A DNA stretch of 64,000 bases from positions 62,001-126,000 of the forward strand of contig CAZUAQ010000003.1 in NCBI GenBank assembly GCA_964618455.1, given 5' to 3'. Below, piece after piece: positions 35,653 through 43,677 of this stretch. The stretch comes from CAZUAQ01 sp964618455. GTDB lineage: Bacteria > Planctomycetota > Phycisphaerae > UBA1845 > PWPN01. Below the pieces are notes generated by a model, which was not told the origin of the DNA, ran no database searches, and saw only the letters and a list, made by a program, of their open reading frames with translations. Within the stretch, counting starts at the first letter, position 1; every line of letters starts with the position of its first letter. Made by a program: the position numbers and the translations under genes.

Positions 35653-36138
35653 ATGTCCACGGATGCGCTCCATTGCCTCCACTGCGGCTACAACCTCACC
35701 GGTCTTCCGGAGAATCGCTGCCCGGAGTGCGGGAACGCGTTCGATCCGGTGGATGTGAGCGTGCGTTCCTATTTCAACAAATCGCCGTGGTCGCGCGACC
35801 GATTGAAGAATGTGTTCCGGAGTCCCCGCGTCCTCGCCATGACCGGCATCCTCGTGATCCTGGCAGCGTCTTTGCGTAGCGGGGAGTCGCTGTGCTGGTC
35901 AGTACATCTGGGCGTGGCGGTGGTGGTCGGCTTCTACGGAATGATGCGGTGTTGGGATGAAGCCCGTCTGTGGTCGCTGGAGGATCGCATCGTGCATCCG
36001 CGCGGCTCGACCACGCGAAGGTTCCTTCGCAGGATGGAGTTGACCGGTGCCTACGGGATGTTATTCGGGTTGAACTGGATCCTCTACGCGGGGTTGCCGC
36101 TGCTGATCTGGTGCCTCATCCCGACCATCAGCAAGTAG
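35653..36138 (+). CDS. Zinc-ribbon membrane protein, first of three tandem paralogues
   Basis: A 161-residue protein. Residues 8-27 are the C8-x2-C11 and C23-x2-C26 zinc ribbon with the invariant GYNLTGLPENRCPECG text that heads many small planctomycete membrane proteins. Two hydrophobic regions follow (VLAMTGILVILAASL with LGVAVVVGFYGMM, and AYGMLFGLNWILYAGLPLLIWCLI), so about four spans are likely. Function unknown. No strong ribosome site precedes the ATG at 35653. The next gene starts 12 bases after the stop. Confidence 0.75.
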   Translation: MSTDALHCLHCGYNLTGLPENRCPECGNAFDPVDVSVRSYFNKSPWSRDRLKNVFRSPRVLAMTGILVILAASLRSGESLCWSVHLGVAVVVGFYGMMRCWDEARLWSLEDRIVHPRGSTTRRFLRRMELTGAYGMLFGLNWILYAGLPLLIWCLIPTISK

Positions 36139-36150
36139 GGAAACTGCGCG

Positions 36151-36660
36151 ATGAAGTCCAGCGCATCTCAATCCATCGATGCTCTCCACTGCCTCCACTG
36201 CGGCTACAACCTCACCGGTCTCCCGGAAAATCGCTGCCCCGAATGCGGAGAGCCGTTCGATCCCGAGATCATCCGCTGGCGTGTCATTGCACACGTCCCC
36301 GCCTTCTCGTTCAGGACGCTTCGCTACGTCATCCAGCCCACCGCCTGGCTTTGGATCTTCGGAATGGTCTCGGGATTGTTCGCCTTGTTCGCCAGCGCGA
36401 TCCTTCCGTTCCTGATGGCGTTTCATGTCTTGCTGATCGTCGTCATCGGGGGCTATGGACTCGCCATCTGCGTATGGCATGCTCGCCGGTGGGCCGAATC
36501 GGCTCGCGTGAGTCATCCCGAGTTCTCGATTACATCGCGTAGAATGCGGATGGTCGGTATCTTTGTTCTCTATGCCTTGCTGTTCCTGGTGTTTTGGTTT
36601 CTCGGCATGCTTGTTCAGTTGGGGCTCGTGTACGTGACTCTACCGCCGGCCTTCAGGTGA
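36151..36660 (+). CDS. Zinc-ribbon membrane protein, second paralogue
   Basis: A 169-residue protein with the same ribbon after a short N-terminal extension (MKSSASQSIDALHCLHCGYN). The DNA encoding the ribbon is nearly identical to that in the previous gene for about 60 bases, while the membrane part has diverged. Spans are seen at LWIFGMVSGLFALFASAILPFLMAFHVLLIVVIGGYGLAI and at the C terminus. GGGAAA precedes the ATG at 36151. Function unknown. Confidence 0.75.
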   Translation: MKSSASQSIDALHCLHCGYNLTGLPENRCPECGEPFDPEIIRWRVIAHVPAFSFRTLRYVIQPTAWLWIFGMVSGLFALFASAILPFLMAFHVLLIVVIGGYGLAICVWHARRWAESARVSHPEFSITSRRMRMVGIFVLYALLFLVFWFLGMLVQLGLVYVTLPPAFR

Positions 36661-36670
36661 TACGATATCT

Positions 36671-37165
36671 ATGGCACTCCACTGTCCGTCATGCGGCTAC
36701 AACCTCACCGGTCTTCCGGAGCACCGCTGCCCGGAATGCGGTGAGTCGTACGATCCCGAACAACTCGAGAAACTACAGCGCGATCTCGGTCGATTCGATC
36801 TCGTTCGTCATCTCGTGAAATGTTTGAGTCCGCTCTTGGGGTTCGCACTGGCCCACCTGGCTTTGCTCATCGTTATCCCTTTTCTTCCGGACGAAGTTAC
36901 CCAATCGTTGTTCATCGTCACCCTGGCGAGCATGCTCATCGGCGTGGTCGTACTGCTCGCGGGTGCCGTCACGTGCCTGCGAGCCGCCATGGACTGGCGG
37001 CAGCGTTTTCTACATCGGCGCAACCATGTTCCCGTGTCGTGGCTGGGGGTGGCGACACTGGTCGTCGGCATCGGCTTCTTCCTCTGGTATGGCATGGCGC
37101 TCGGAGCCTGTTTCGTCATCGCCGCCATTCTTCAGGAGATCGTGCACGATTCGCTGTCGTGGTGA
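36671..37165 (+). CDS. Zinc-ribbon membrane protein, third paralogue
   Basis: A 164-residue protein beginning MALHCPSCGYNLTGLPEHRCPECG, the same zinc ribbon with H for N, then a membrane part with about four spans (LLGFALAHLALLIVIPFL, LFIVTLASMLIGVVVLLAGAVTCL, WLGVATLVVGIGFFLWYGMALGACFVIAAIL). It starts 10 bases after the second paralogue. The three genes look like products of tandem duplication. Confidence 0.75.
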   Translation: MALHCPSCGYNLTGLPEHRCPECGESYDPEQLEKLQRDLGRFDLVRHLVKCLSPLLGFALAHLALLIVIPFLPDEVTQSLFIVTLASMLIGVVVLLAGAVTCLRAAMDWRQRFLHRRNHVPVSWLGVATLVVGIGFFLWYGMALGACFVIAAILQEIVHDSLSW

Positions 37166-37246
37166 TGGCCGAATCATGTGCCAACGCGCCGTTCCCCTCT
37201 GCCGGCAAGTCGTTTTCGCCCGGCCACTTCGATAGAATGGTCCTCC

Positions 37247-39157
37247 ATGGACGCCCACACGCTCGACAAGCTGGAGTTCGACCGCGTCCGCGACATGGTC
37301 GCGTCGTGCGCGAGCTGCGCGCTCGGCAAGGGCATGGCCCTCAAGGCCGGGCCGGTCACCCGGCGGGACCTGCTCGACCAGTGGCATGGGCAGATGCGCG
37401 AGATGATCGAGGCCGCCAGCCTCAACGACCTCCCCCCCTTCGGGGGCGTCCATGACATCCGCAATGCGGTCAAATCGGCGGTGCCGCCCAACCTCCTCGA
37501 GCCGGAGGACCTGTCGGTCATGGCGGAGACATTCGAAGCCACGCACCACCTCGTGCGCTGGCTGGAGAAGCTGCCCGAGACCGCCGCCCAACTCCGCGAC
37601 CTGGCCGAGAAGATCGGCGACTTCCGCCCCCTCGCCGAGACCATCCGCAAGATCATCGACGAGAAGGGCGAGGTGCGCGACGACGCCAGCGCCAAGCTCC
37701 GCAAAATCCGCACCGGCATCGCCAACGATCGCATCGCCGTCCGCCACGCCCTCGATCGCCTCCTGCGCGACCGCAACCTGACGCGCTGGCTGCGCTACGC
37801 CGACGCGACGTTCCACGACGACCGACTCGTGCTCCCGCTGGCGTCCGAGCATCGCGGGCGCATCAAGGGCATCGTCCATCGCACATCCGATTCCGGCGCC
37901 ACGCTCTTCATCGAGCCGGCCGAAGCCGTCGAGCTCAACAACCGCATCATCGCCGCCCGCAACGAGGAGACCGCCGAGATCAACCGGCTGCTCTGGCATC
38001 TGACGCACCAGATCCACCTCAACGCCAAGGAGATTCTCAACACGATGCACGCCCTGGCGGTGCTCGATTTCATCACCGCCAAGATCCGCTTCGCCCGCAC
38101 GCACCAGATGACCGTGCCCGCCATCTCCGAAGACGCGCGACTGCGCTTACGCCAGGCGCGGCATCCGCTGCTCCTGCAGATGCAGAACGAGGCGCGGCAG
38201 CGAGGCGAGTCGATGGAGGTGGTGCCGATCGACGTGCGGCTCAGCGAGGATTTCGACGTGCTGGTCATCACCGGCCCGAACACCGGCGGAAAGACGGTCG
38301 CCCTCAAGACGGTCGCGCTGCTCTGCCTCATGGCCCAGGCCGGGCTGCCCGTCCCTGCCGGCGAAGGCAGCAGCGTACCGATCTACACCCACATCTTCGT
38401 GGACATCGGCGACGAACAGAGCCTGCAACAGTCACTCAGCACATTCAGCGCCCACCTCAAGCGGCTGATGATCATGCTCGACCGCGCGAAGGCGGGTACG
38501 CTCGTGCTCATTGATGAACTCGGCGCGGGGACCGATCCGGATGAAGGTGCCGCCATCGGCCAGGCTATCGTCCGCGAGCTGCTTGAGCGCCAGGTGCCCG
38601 CCCTCATCACCACGCACCTGAGCGTGCTCAAGTCGCTGGCCTTTACCGAGGCCCGCGCGGAGAACGGCTGCGTCGAGTTCGACATTGAAACGTTGCGGCC
38701 GACGTACCGGCTGCTCATCGGCGAACCGGGCAACAGCAACGCCATCAACATTGCCTCACGCCTGGGTCTGCCGGAGAAGATCATCACCGAAGCGCGGAAG
38801 CACCTCTCCAGCCAGCATCAGCAACTGCATCGCGCCATCCGCGGCACGCTGGAAAGTCGACGCGCCGCCGAGCGCGCCCGCACCGAGGCCGAAAACGCCA
38901 TGGTCGATGCGAAAAAGGAGAAAGAGGCCGCCGCGCAGCAGATGGCGGCGCTGCGGGCCAAGGAAGTGGAGTTTGAACAGTGGATGAGGACGATCTCATC
39001 GCTGCAGCCGGGCGATCGGGTCCACGTTCGGCGTTTCGACCGCGACGGCAAGGTCGTCCGCATGAAGATGCACAAGCAACTGGCGGTGGTCAGCGTCGGC
39101 TCGATGGAGATCGAAGTGCCGCTGAAGGAACTGACGCCCACCGGCACACCGTCATGA
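37247..39157 (+). CDS. mutS2: MutS2-like ATPase lacking the C-terminal Smr domain
   Basis: A 636-residue protein from the ATG at 37247; an in-frame upstream start at 37178 adds residues without family likeness. The N-terminal core and clamp regions (GVHDIRNAV, LRKIRTGIANDRIAVRHAL, GRIKGIVHRTSDSGATLFIEP) and the ATPase part with Walker A GPNTGGKT, Walker B LVLIDELGAGTDPDEG and ITTHLSVLKSLAF are those of MutS2. Usual MutS2 is about 780 residues and ends in an Smr nuclease domain. This one stops after a coiled coil and a KOW-like barrel (GDRVHVRRFDRDGKVVRMK), so Smr is absent. Role: ribosome-collision rescue or recombination control, depending on the member. Confidence 0.85.
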   Translation: MDAHTLDKLEFDRVRDMVASCASCALGKGMALKAGPVTRRDLLDQWHGQMREMIEAASLNDLPPFGGVHDIRNAVKSAVPPNLLEPEDLSVMAETFEATHHLVRWLEKLPETAAQLRDLAEKIGDFRPLAETIRKIIDEKGEVRDDASAKLRKIRTGIANDRIAVRHALDRLLRDRNLTRWLRYADATFHDDRLVLPLASEHRGRIKGIVHRTSDSGATLFIEPAEAVELNNRIIAARNEETAEINRLLWHLTHQIHLNAKEILNTMHALAVLDFITAKIRFARTHQMTVPAISEDARLRLRQARHPLLLQMQNEARQRGESMEVVPIDVRLSEDFDVLVITGPNTGGKTVALKTVALLCLMAQAGLPVPAGEGSSVPIYTHIFVDIGDEQSLQQSLSTFSAHLKRLMIMLDRAKAGTLVLIDELGAGTDPDEGAAIGQAIVRELLERQVPALITTHLSVLKSLAFTEARAENGCVEFDIETLRPTYRLLIGEPGNSNAINIASRLGLPEKIITEARKHLSSQHQQLHRAIRGTLESRRAAERARTEAENAMVDAKKEKEAAAQQMAALRAKEVEFEQWMRTISSLQPGDRVHVRRFDRDGKVVRMKMHKQLAVVSVGSMEIEVPLKELTPTGTPS

Positions 39158-39213
39158 CCCCGCGCAATCGCAGCTTGCAACGGTCAAAGAAGCGACGGCC
39201 ATGCCACGCTCGC

Positions 39214-39747
39214 TCACATGCCCATCGGAGGCGCCGGCGGTGTCGGTGGTGGCGGTGTGAGTGAGACTTCCGTCTCATCCTCCCCGTCTTCCTGAATCGA
39301 CACCTTGTGCTCGGTCGATTGCGGGGCAGGCACCTTCGGCAGGGAGACGTGAAGCACGCCCTGGACCATCCGCGCGGACACGCGATCCACGTCGACTTCT
39401 TCCGGCAGATCCAGGTAGCGCCGGAAGCTGCCGTACCGTCGCTCGCTCCGGAGCGTCTTGCTCAGCGTGTCGTCCGTCTCGGAGGGGTCCTGCTTTTCGC
39501 CGCGGATCACGAGCGTCGTGGGCTTGGCCCCGATCTCGATCGACTCGCGCTTCACGCCCGGCAGCTCCACCGTGACCACGAACTGGCGCTCCTCGTCGCG
39601 CAACTCCAGGCACGGCGCCCAGTCCTGTCCATCAAAGGGCGGCGTACTGATGCCCCCGTGCCAGAGGCGCTCGACGAATCCGTTGAACTGGTTCTGAAGA
39701 CTATCCAACGAAATCTGTTCGCGTGAGGGGAAGGGTATCTTCGCCAT
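39214..39747 (-). CDS. Hsp20/alpha-crystallin family small heat-shock protein
   Basis: A 177-residue protein with AAGGAGG eight bases before the ATG (complement of 39756-39762). The alpha-crystallin domain spans about residues 45-140: LELRDEERQFVVTVELPGVKRESIEIG, ERRYGSFRRYLDLPEEVDVDRVSARMVQGVLHVSLPK. The A-x-x-x-x-G-V-L element is the conserved G-V-L variant of the family. The tail is acidic then proline-rich (LTPPPPTPPAPPMGM), and the usual I-x-I/V motif is not evident. It should be an ATP-independent holdase for unfolding proteins. Confidence 0.88.
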   Translation of the reverse strand: MAKIPFPSREQISLDSLQNQFNGFVERLWHGGISTPPFDGQDWAPCLELRDEERQFVVTVELPGVKRESIEIGAKPTTLVIRGEKQDPSETDDTLSKTLRSERRYGSFRRYLDLPEEVDVDRVSARMVQGVLHVSLPKVPAPQSTEHKVSIQEDGEDETEVSLTPPPPTPPAPPMGM

Positions 39748-39871
39748 GATCGAATCCTCCTTATGTCCATTACGATTGTAGAGGTCGGAGGTTCGAAATG
39801 GCGAATTGAACCGCGAAAGCGCGGAAGTTCACCGGGTTCGTCCTGTCGGTATCGGACGTTCCCTGGTCGGA

Positions 39872-40492
39872 TCAGGTGCCGGCGGGCTTGTTCTCTTCCC
39901 AGCCGATCTTCCGCAGCAGCATCTCGTAGAATTGCCGCGCAACCACTTGCTCGGCCTTGATGACGTCGTCAGCCCCGAGTTGGGACGCCTGCATCCCGGA
40001 GGAGGAGTACATCGTTCGCGCCACGATGTAGATCCCGGGACGAAGCTTGCGTGCGAGCTTCGTCGCCTGCAAAACCGCATCCTCATCCGGAACCGTCAAT
40101 GCCAGGATCGAGGCTTCTTCGATCCCCGCCGCACGGAGTGTATCTTCGTCGGCAATATCGCCCTCGACGATCCGGCGGCCCAGCTCGCGCTGAGACTCGA
40201 CCGTGGCGACGTTCTTTTCAACGATGGTGTAATCAATATCATGGCGATCGAAGATTTCCGCGATCCAGCGGCCCGCCAGACCGAATCCCGCAATGATCAC
40301 CCGTCCCAAGCCGCGTAGCTCGTCCGGGCCGGCCATATTCTTGTCCGCCACCCGTACGAGTACCGCCGTGCCGTCCGCCCAGTCCACACGCGCGGAGAGC
40401 CGGATCACGCCGTTCTCATACGTGCCCCACAACTCGGAGCACCCCGGCGAGCCGTCCAAAGAGGCTTCCTGATCGCGTAACTCCTGTTCCAT
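39872..40492 (-). CDS. TrkA-N (RCK) domain protein, soluble
   Basis: A 206-residue protein. From about residue 62, RVIIAGFGLAGRWIAEIFDRHDIDYTIVEKN is the G-x-G-x-x-G NAD-binding fold with an acidic residue at the end of the second strand, followed by IVEGDIADEDTLRAAGIEEASILALTVPDEDAVLQATKLARKL, the TrkA-N pattern. There is no membrane span and no TrkA-C domain, so it is a regulator subunit or a sensor rather than a channel. A short N-terminal domain of about 60 residues is not recognised. No potassium channel gene is adjacent. Confidence 0.8.
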   Translation of the reverse strand: MEQELRDQEASLDGSPGCSELWGTYENGVIRLSARVDWADGTAVLVRVADKNMAGPDELRGLGRVIIAGFGLAGRWIAEIFDRHDIDYTIVEKNVATVESQRELGRRIVEGDIADEDTLRAAGIEEASILALTVPDEDAVLQATKLARKLRPGIYIVARTMYSSSGMQASQLGADDVIKAEQVVARQFYEMLLRKIGWEENKPAGT

Positions 40493-40707
40493 TTCCCCGC
40501 TCTCCTCGACAAGGGCCGACGATCCGTGACGGGTACTGCTCTGCGGCCGGTCTTGGTGATCCGCTTCTTCCGATCCAACTCGGCTGATTATAGTCGATCT
40601 CCGGTGGGGTCGACTTTACCGCCCCCGGGCTCCGGAAACATTGAATCAAACTGATTTACGGCCAATGGCGGCTCCGATCATGAGCCGAATCGGTGTACCT
40701 CCGGCGA

Positions 40708-41628
40708 TCAGTGACCCGTGTGATCCTCCCAGATGACCTCCCGACTGCGAAAAACGGGTCCATCGGTGCAGCAGAGCCGGTAACGCCATCCGTCGGTCGC
40801 GGACTCGTCATGTACCGGCACGACGCACGACTGGCAGGTTCCCATGCCGCACGCCATCACCCGTTCCAGGCAGACGTAGCAGGGGACGTCATGATGCTCC
40901 GCGATATCCGCCGTCGCTCGCATCATGATCTCCGGGCCGCACGTGTACACCACGGCCTCACGAGATGGGGGATTCTGTGACAGATGCGCCGAGAACGCAT
41001 CAGGGATGCGGCCCGCAAAGCCCAGCGAGCCGTCATCCGTGCTGAGGACGACCGGCGTCTGGTTGCAGGCGAATTCCTCATAGGCGAGGGAGCCCGTGTC
41101 GCCCGAGATTGCCACGTCCGTCTGCCGGGTCAGGGGGATGAGGTCGCTCGAGCGCGCGCCGCAGAAGGCGATGGCGGGGATGCCGGCGCGACGCAACGCT
41201 TCCGCCAGCCAGATCAGCGGGGGAAGACCGATGCCGCCACCTACCAGGTAGGCCCGCTTCCTGTCGGTGGGGATGGGGAAGGGTTGCCCGAGCGGGCCGA
41301 TGACGCTGACCGTGTCGCCCGCGCGGAGTCGCGCGAGCCAGTGCGTGCCCGGCCCGATCGCCCGGTGCAGGATGTCCATCTCGGCCCGGTGACCGTCGCG
41401 TCGCAGTCCACCGATGCTGAACGGTCGCCGAATGAAGGCGCCGCCCGCCCAGCCGAGATCGCTGATCTCGCGGCACTGGATCTGCAGGAACTGGCCCGGT
41501 TCGGCCGGCGGGAAATCCTCCACTTCCACGACCAGCCGGAAGTGCTCACGACAGAGCGGAATGTTGTCAACGACGCGTGAGACGAATACGCCGCGTGTCG
41601 GAGCGGGGGGAGTCGCGGAGGGAACCAT
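40708..41628 (-). CDS. pyrK: Dihydroorotate dehydrogenase electron-transfer subunit (PyrK-like)
   Basis: A 306-residue protein starting at the ATG at 41628, sharing one base with the stop of the upstream gene. An in-frame start at 41700 would overlap that gene by 73 bases. FIRRPFSIGG is the FAD-binding R-x-x-S motif, AYLVGGGIGLPPLIWLAEAL the NAD-binding loop, and CYVCLERVMACGMGTCQSCVVPV with a later cysteine pair RLCC binds the [2Fe-2S] cluster. These match PyrK, which passes electrons from dihydroorotate via PyrD to NAD+. No pyrD lies nearby, so partnership with another oxidoreductase cannot be excluded. Confidence 0.85.
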   Translation of the reverse strand: MVPSATPPAPTRGVFVSRVVDNIPLCREHFRLVVEVEDFPPAEPGQFLQIQCREISDLGWAGGAFIRRPFSIGGLRRDGHRAEMDILHRAIGPGTHWLARLRAGDTVSVIGPLGQPFPIPTDRKRAYLVGGGIGLPPLIWLAEALRRAGIPAIAFCGARSSDLIPLTRQTDVAISGDTGSLAYEEFACNQTPVVLSTDDGSLGFAGRIPDAFSAHLSQNPPSREAVVYTCGPEIMMRATADIAEHHDVPCYVCLERVMACGMGTCQSCVVPVHDESATDGWRYRLCCTDGPVFRSREVIWEDHTGH

Positions 41629-42737
41629 CACGCCGCCTCCCGCCACGCGGCTGCCGAGCGATCGATGTGCGAAGAGGGTTCTGTCGACGCATCCGGCCAT
41701 TCCTTGAGAATGGTCATGGCGTGATTGCGCACCTTCAGCGACTTGTCCTCGCGTAGCTTTTCAACGGCCTCCCGCAAGCGAGATTCGCCGACCGGTGCGG
41801 CGGCGTCCATCGCCGTGATCAGGTAGTACTCGATCACGTGGGCCGACAGCCCCTCGTTGGTGAGGGCGCCCGCCTCGTCCTTCGTGCGCACCTTTTCCCA
41901 GTAATCGCGGTCGAGCATGTCCAGGAGCCCGAGCACCGCCTTGTCGCTGCCGAGTCGACCGAGCGCGAGTGTGGCGTTCCACATCACCTCCCGATCCGAT
42001 GTGAGGCTGGCCCGGGCAAGCGTGTCGATAGCCGTTTCCTCCTCCGGAGTCGCCAGGGAGCCGACCGCCACCGTGGCCACCACGCGCAGCACCTGATCCG
42101 GGCTTTCCAGCAATGGGGCGATCTGCGGCCAGGCCTCACGCGCTTCCGGCACATCCTTCATCAGGACCAGCGCGCCGACCGCGTCCCGCCGTGTGCCCGT
42201 CGGTTGCGAATCATCCAGCGCGTAGGCGAGCAGAAGGCTGACGCTCTCGGGTTGACCGAGATGTCCCAGCGCCTGGAGCAGGAACTGCTGCATCTTGCGG
42301 CCCATTTCCGCCTGTTCCGCCCGCCGGGATTCCACCAGCATCGTGCCCAGCTTCTCGGCGATGTTCTGTTTTTTCTCCGGAGGCAGTTCCGCCGGGTCGT
42401 CACGCTTCAGACGCTCCGCCAGTTCCTGCGCCGCCTGCCAGAGTTCCTTGTCCTCCGGCAGCATCGCCACCTGGAGCACCTTCTCGCCCTCGCCCGTCTT
42501 GAACCGCGAGGATCCCTCGATCACCCGGTTGACCAGGTCATCGATACTCAGATCCCGGCTCTCCGAGATCCACCCGAACAGCAGAATCACCATCACCGAG
42601 CATCCGACGATCATGAGCACGATCAGCAGCGGGACGAGGAACAGCCGCCCGAGACTGGCGGCATTGTGCTCGGGCGGAGGTTCGGAGGCCGGTGGCGTCT
42701 CCTGGGCGGGCGCGTCGTTATTGGGTTGATCACTCAT
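41628..42737 (-). CDS. Membrane-anchored HEAT-repeat protein
   Basis: A 369-residue protein. A proline- and acid-rich head is followed by one membrane span (LFLVPLLIVLMIVGCSVMVILLFGW, about residues 32-57). The remainder is all helical, with several HEAT/PBS-like repeats such as RVVATVAVGSLATPEEETAIDTLARASL and VMWNATLALGRLGSDKAVLGLLDML. These are protein-binding scaffolds. It shares one base with pyrK (TGATG), so the two are coupled, but no functional link is known. No enzyme motif was seen. Confidence 0.75.
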   Translation of the reverse strand: MSDQPNNDAPAQETPPASEPPPEHNAASLGRLFLVPLLIVLMIVGCSVMVILLFGWISESRDLSIDDLVNRVIEGSSRFKTGEGEKVLQVAMLPEDKELWQAAQELAERLKRDDPAELPPEKKQNIAEKLGTMLVESRRAEQAEMGRKMQQFLLQALGHLGQPESVSLLLAYALDDSQPTGTRRDAVGALVLMKDVPEAREAWPQIAPLLESPDQVLRVVATVAVGSLATPEEETAIDTLARASLTSDREVMWNATLALGRLGSDKAVLGLLDMLDRDYWEKVRTKDEAGALTNEGLSAHVIEYYLITAMDAAAPVGESRLREAVEKLREDKSLKVRNHAMTILKEWPDASTEPSSHIDRSAAAWREAA

Positions 42738-42990
42738 GTAATTCAGAATAGTGAGGATTCAGCGGTGTATCAATGATCGAGAGTCGTGGAGCTTTGCGGT
42801 CCGAAAGACGTTTTCTCTATGTTGAACATAAGCTGGGCGATTGTGGCAACAGACAGCCGACATATCACATCAAGTAATCCTGGGGCAGCCATGATCTCTA
42901 ATCAGATAATAGGGAGGCGGTGTATGGTCGACGCGTGAAGGTCCCGAGGCGACAGCGGGAACGTAGGATCCAATTGGGACAATTGCCGAT

Positions 42991-43019
42991 TTGCCCGCCG
43001 AGGAGTCTCGGTGGATAAT
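42991..43019 (+). promoter_or_regulatory. Candidate promoter of the small acidic lipoprotein gene
   Basis: TTGCCC (42991-42996) and GATAAT (43014-43019) are 17 bases apart, 72 bases before the ATG at 43091. The spacer itself contains the short dyad CCGAG-gagt-CTCGG. Together with the downstream hairpin and terminator this makes a complete monocistronic unit. Confidence 0.45.
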
Positions 43020-43029
43020 GCCTCCTTCC

Positions 43030-43048
43030 CGGCCAGGGCACCTGGCCG
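43030..43048 (+). other. 5' leader hairpin
   Basis: CGGCCAGG and CCTGGCCG form a perfect 8-base-pair stem with a GCA loop, just after the presumed transcription start and about 43 bases before the ATG at 43091. A hairpin at the 5' end can protect an mRNA from decay; that role is inferred. Confidence 0.45.
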
Positions 43049-43090
43049 ATCACAGTCAGTAGGGATAAACATTCCGAAAGGAGACCACTC

Positions 43091-43306
43091 ATGCTATTTC
43101 GCCCAATGTTGATTGTCCTCTTTGCCATCGCACTCATGTTCGCGTCTGTCGGCTGCGAAGACAGTGGCACCGCCGAAAATGCCGGCGAAGCCGTGGACGA
43201 CGCGGTCCAGGATGCCGGCGAGGCGTTGGAGGATGCCGGAGAAGAAGTCGGCGATGCGGTGGAGGACGCCGCCGACGAGGTCGAAGAAGCGACCGAATCG
43301 CAGTAA
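43091..43306 (+). CDS. Small acidic repetitive lipoprotein
   Basis: A 71-residue protein with AAAGGAGA ahead of the ATG. MLFRPMLIVLFAIALMFASVGC is a lipoprotein signal ending in a lipobox, so the mature chain starts with lipidated Cys22. The mature part is almost only A, E, D, G and V and shows an 11-residue period: AGEAVDDAVQD, AGEALEDAGEE, VGDAVEDAADE. Such 11-mers form long amphipathic helices, as in LEA-like and apolipoprotein-like proteins. It may coat or space the outer membrane; function not known. It has its own promoter and terminator, which hints at high expression. Confidence 0.7.
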   Translation: MLFRPMLIVLFAIALMFASVGCEDSGTAENAGEAVDDAVQDAGEALEDAGEEVGDAVEDAADEVEEATESQ

Positions 43307-43344
43307 ACCAGTCCCCATCTTCGACATGGATGATATGCGTTTCA

Positions 43345-43383
43345 GCAAGGCTGCCTGGCGACCCCGGCAGCCTTGCTCTTTTT
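43345..43383 (+). terminator. Rho-independent terminator of the acidic lipoprotein gene
   Basis: GCAAGGCTGCC (43345-43355) and GGCAGCCTTGC (43366-43376) form a perfect 11-base-pair stem with a 10-base loop, followed by TCTTTTT. It lies 39 bases after the stop at 43306. Confidence 0.85.
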
Positions 43384-43540
43384 GGGGCATAACTCCACCG
43401 CTGCCATGGCGCGTTCCTGCTGGCGGACACCTGTTCATGGCCCGGCGGTGACCGAGTGAGCCCTGCACGATCTGTCAGGATGTGGGAGAATTTTCTTCGG
43501 AAGGCGACGCACCGACGACGGGCTCTCCCGATCGAGCATG

Positions 43541-43583
43541 AAAAAAGCTCTCGTCCTCCCCGGAATGAGGAGGACGAGAGCTT
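43541..43583 (-). terminator. Rho-independent terminator of the PEP-CTERM gene
   Basis: AAGCTCTCGTCCTCC (43545-43559) and GGAGGACGAGAGCTT (43569-43583) form a perfect 15-base-pair stem with a 9-base loop. On the minus strand the stem is followed by a T run (complement of AAAAAA at 43541-43546). It lies about 95 bases beyond the stop of the PEP-CTERM gene. Confidence 0.88.
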
Positions 43584-43677
43584 GTTTGTGGTACGTTGCT
43601 TGACGCGTGATCTACCTGGCGACCTCAGTCACCGAATGGAAGAGTGCCACGTCAGCGATCGTGACATCCGTCAAAAG

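Larger units (their letters stand above)
42738..43090. other. Intergenic region upstream of the small acidic lipoprotein gene
   Basis: No gene is visible in these 353 bases. The right part holds the candidate promoter at 42991-43019 and a 5' hairpin at 43030-43048, listed separately. The left part should contain the promoter for the HEAT/pyrK genes on the opposite strand, but no clear element was found. Confidence 0.4.
43307..43677. other. Intergenic region with two facing terminators
   Basis: These 371 bases lie between two convergent genes and hold a rho-independent terminator for each strand (43345-43383 and 43541-43583). Between them no gene was seen. Confidence 0.5.
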
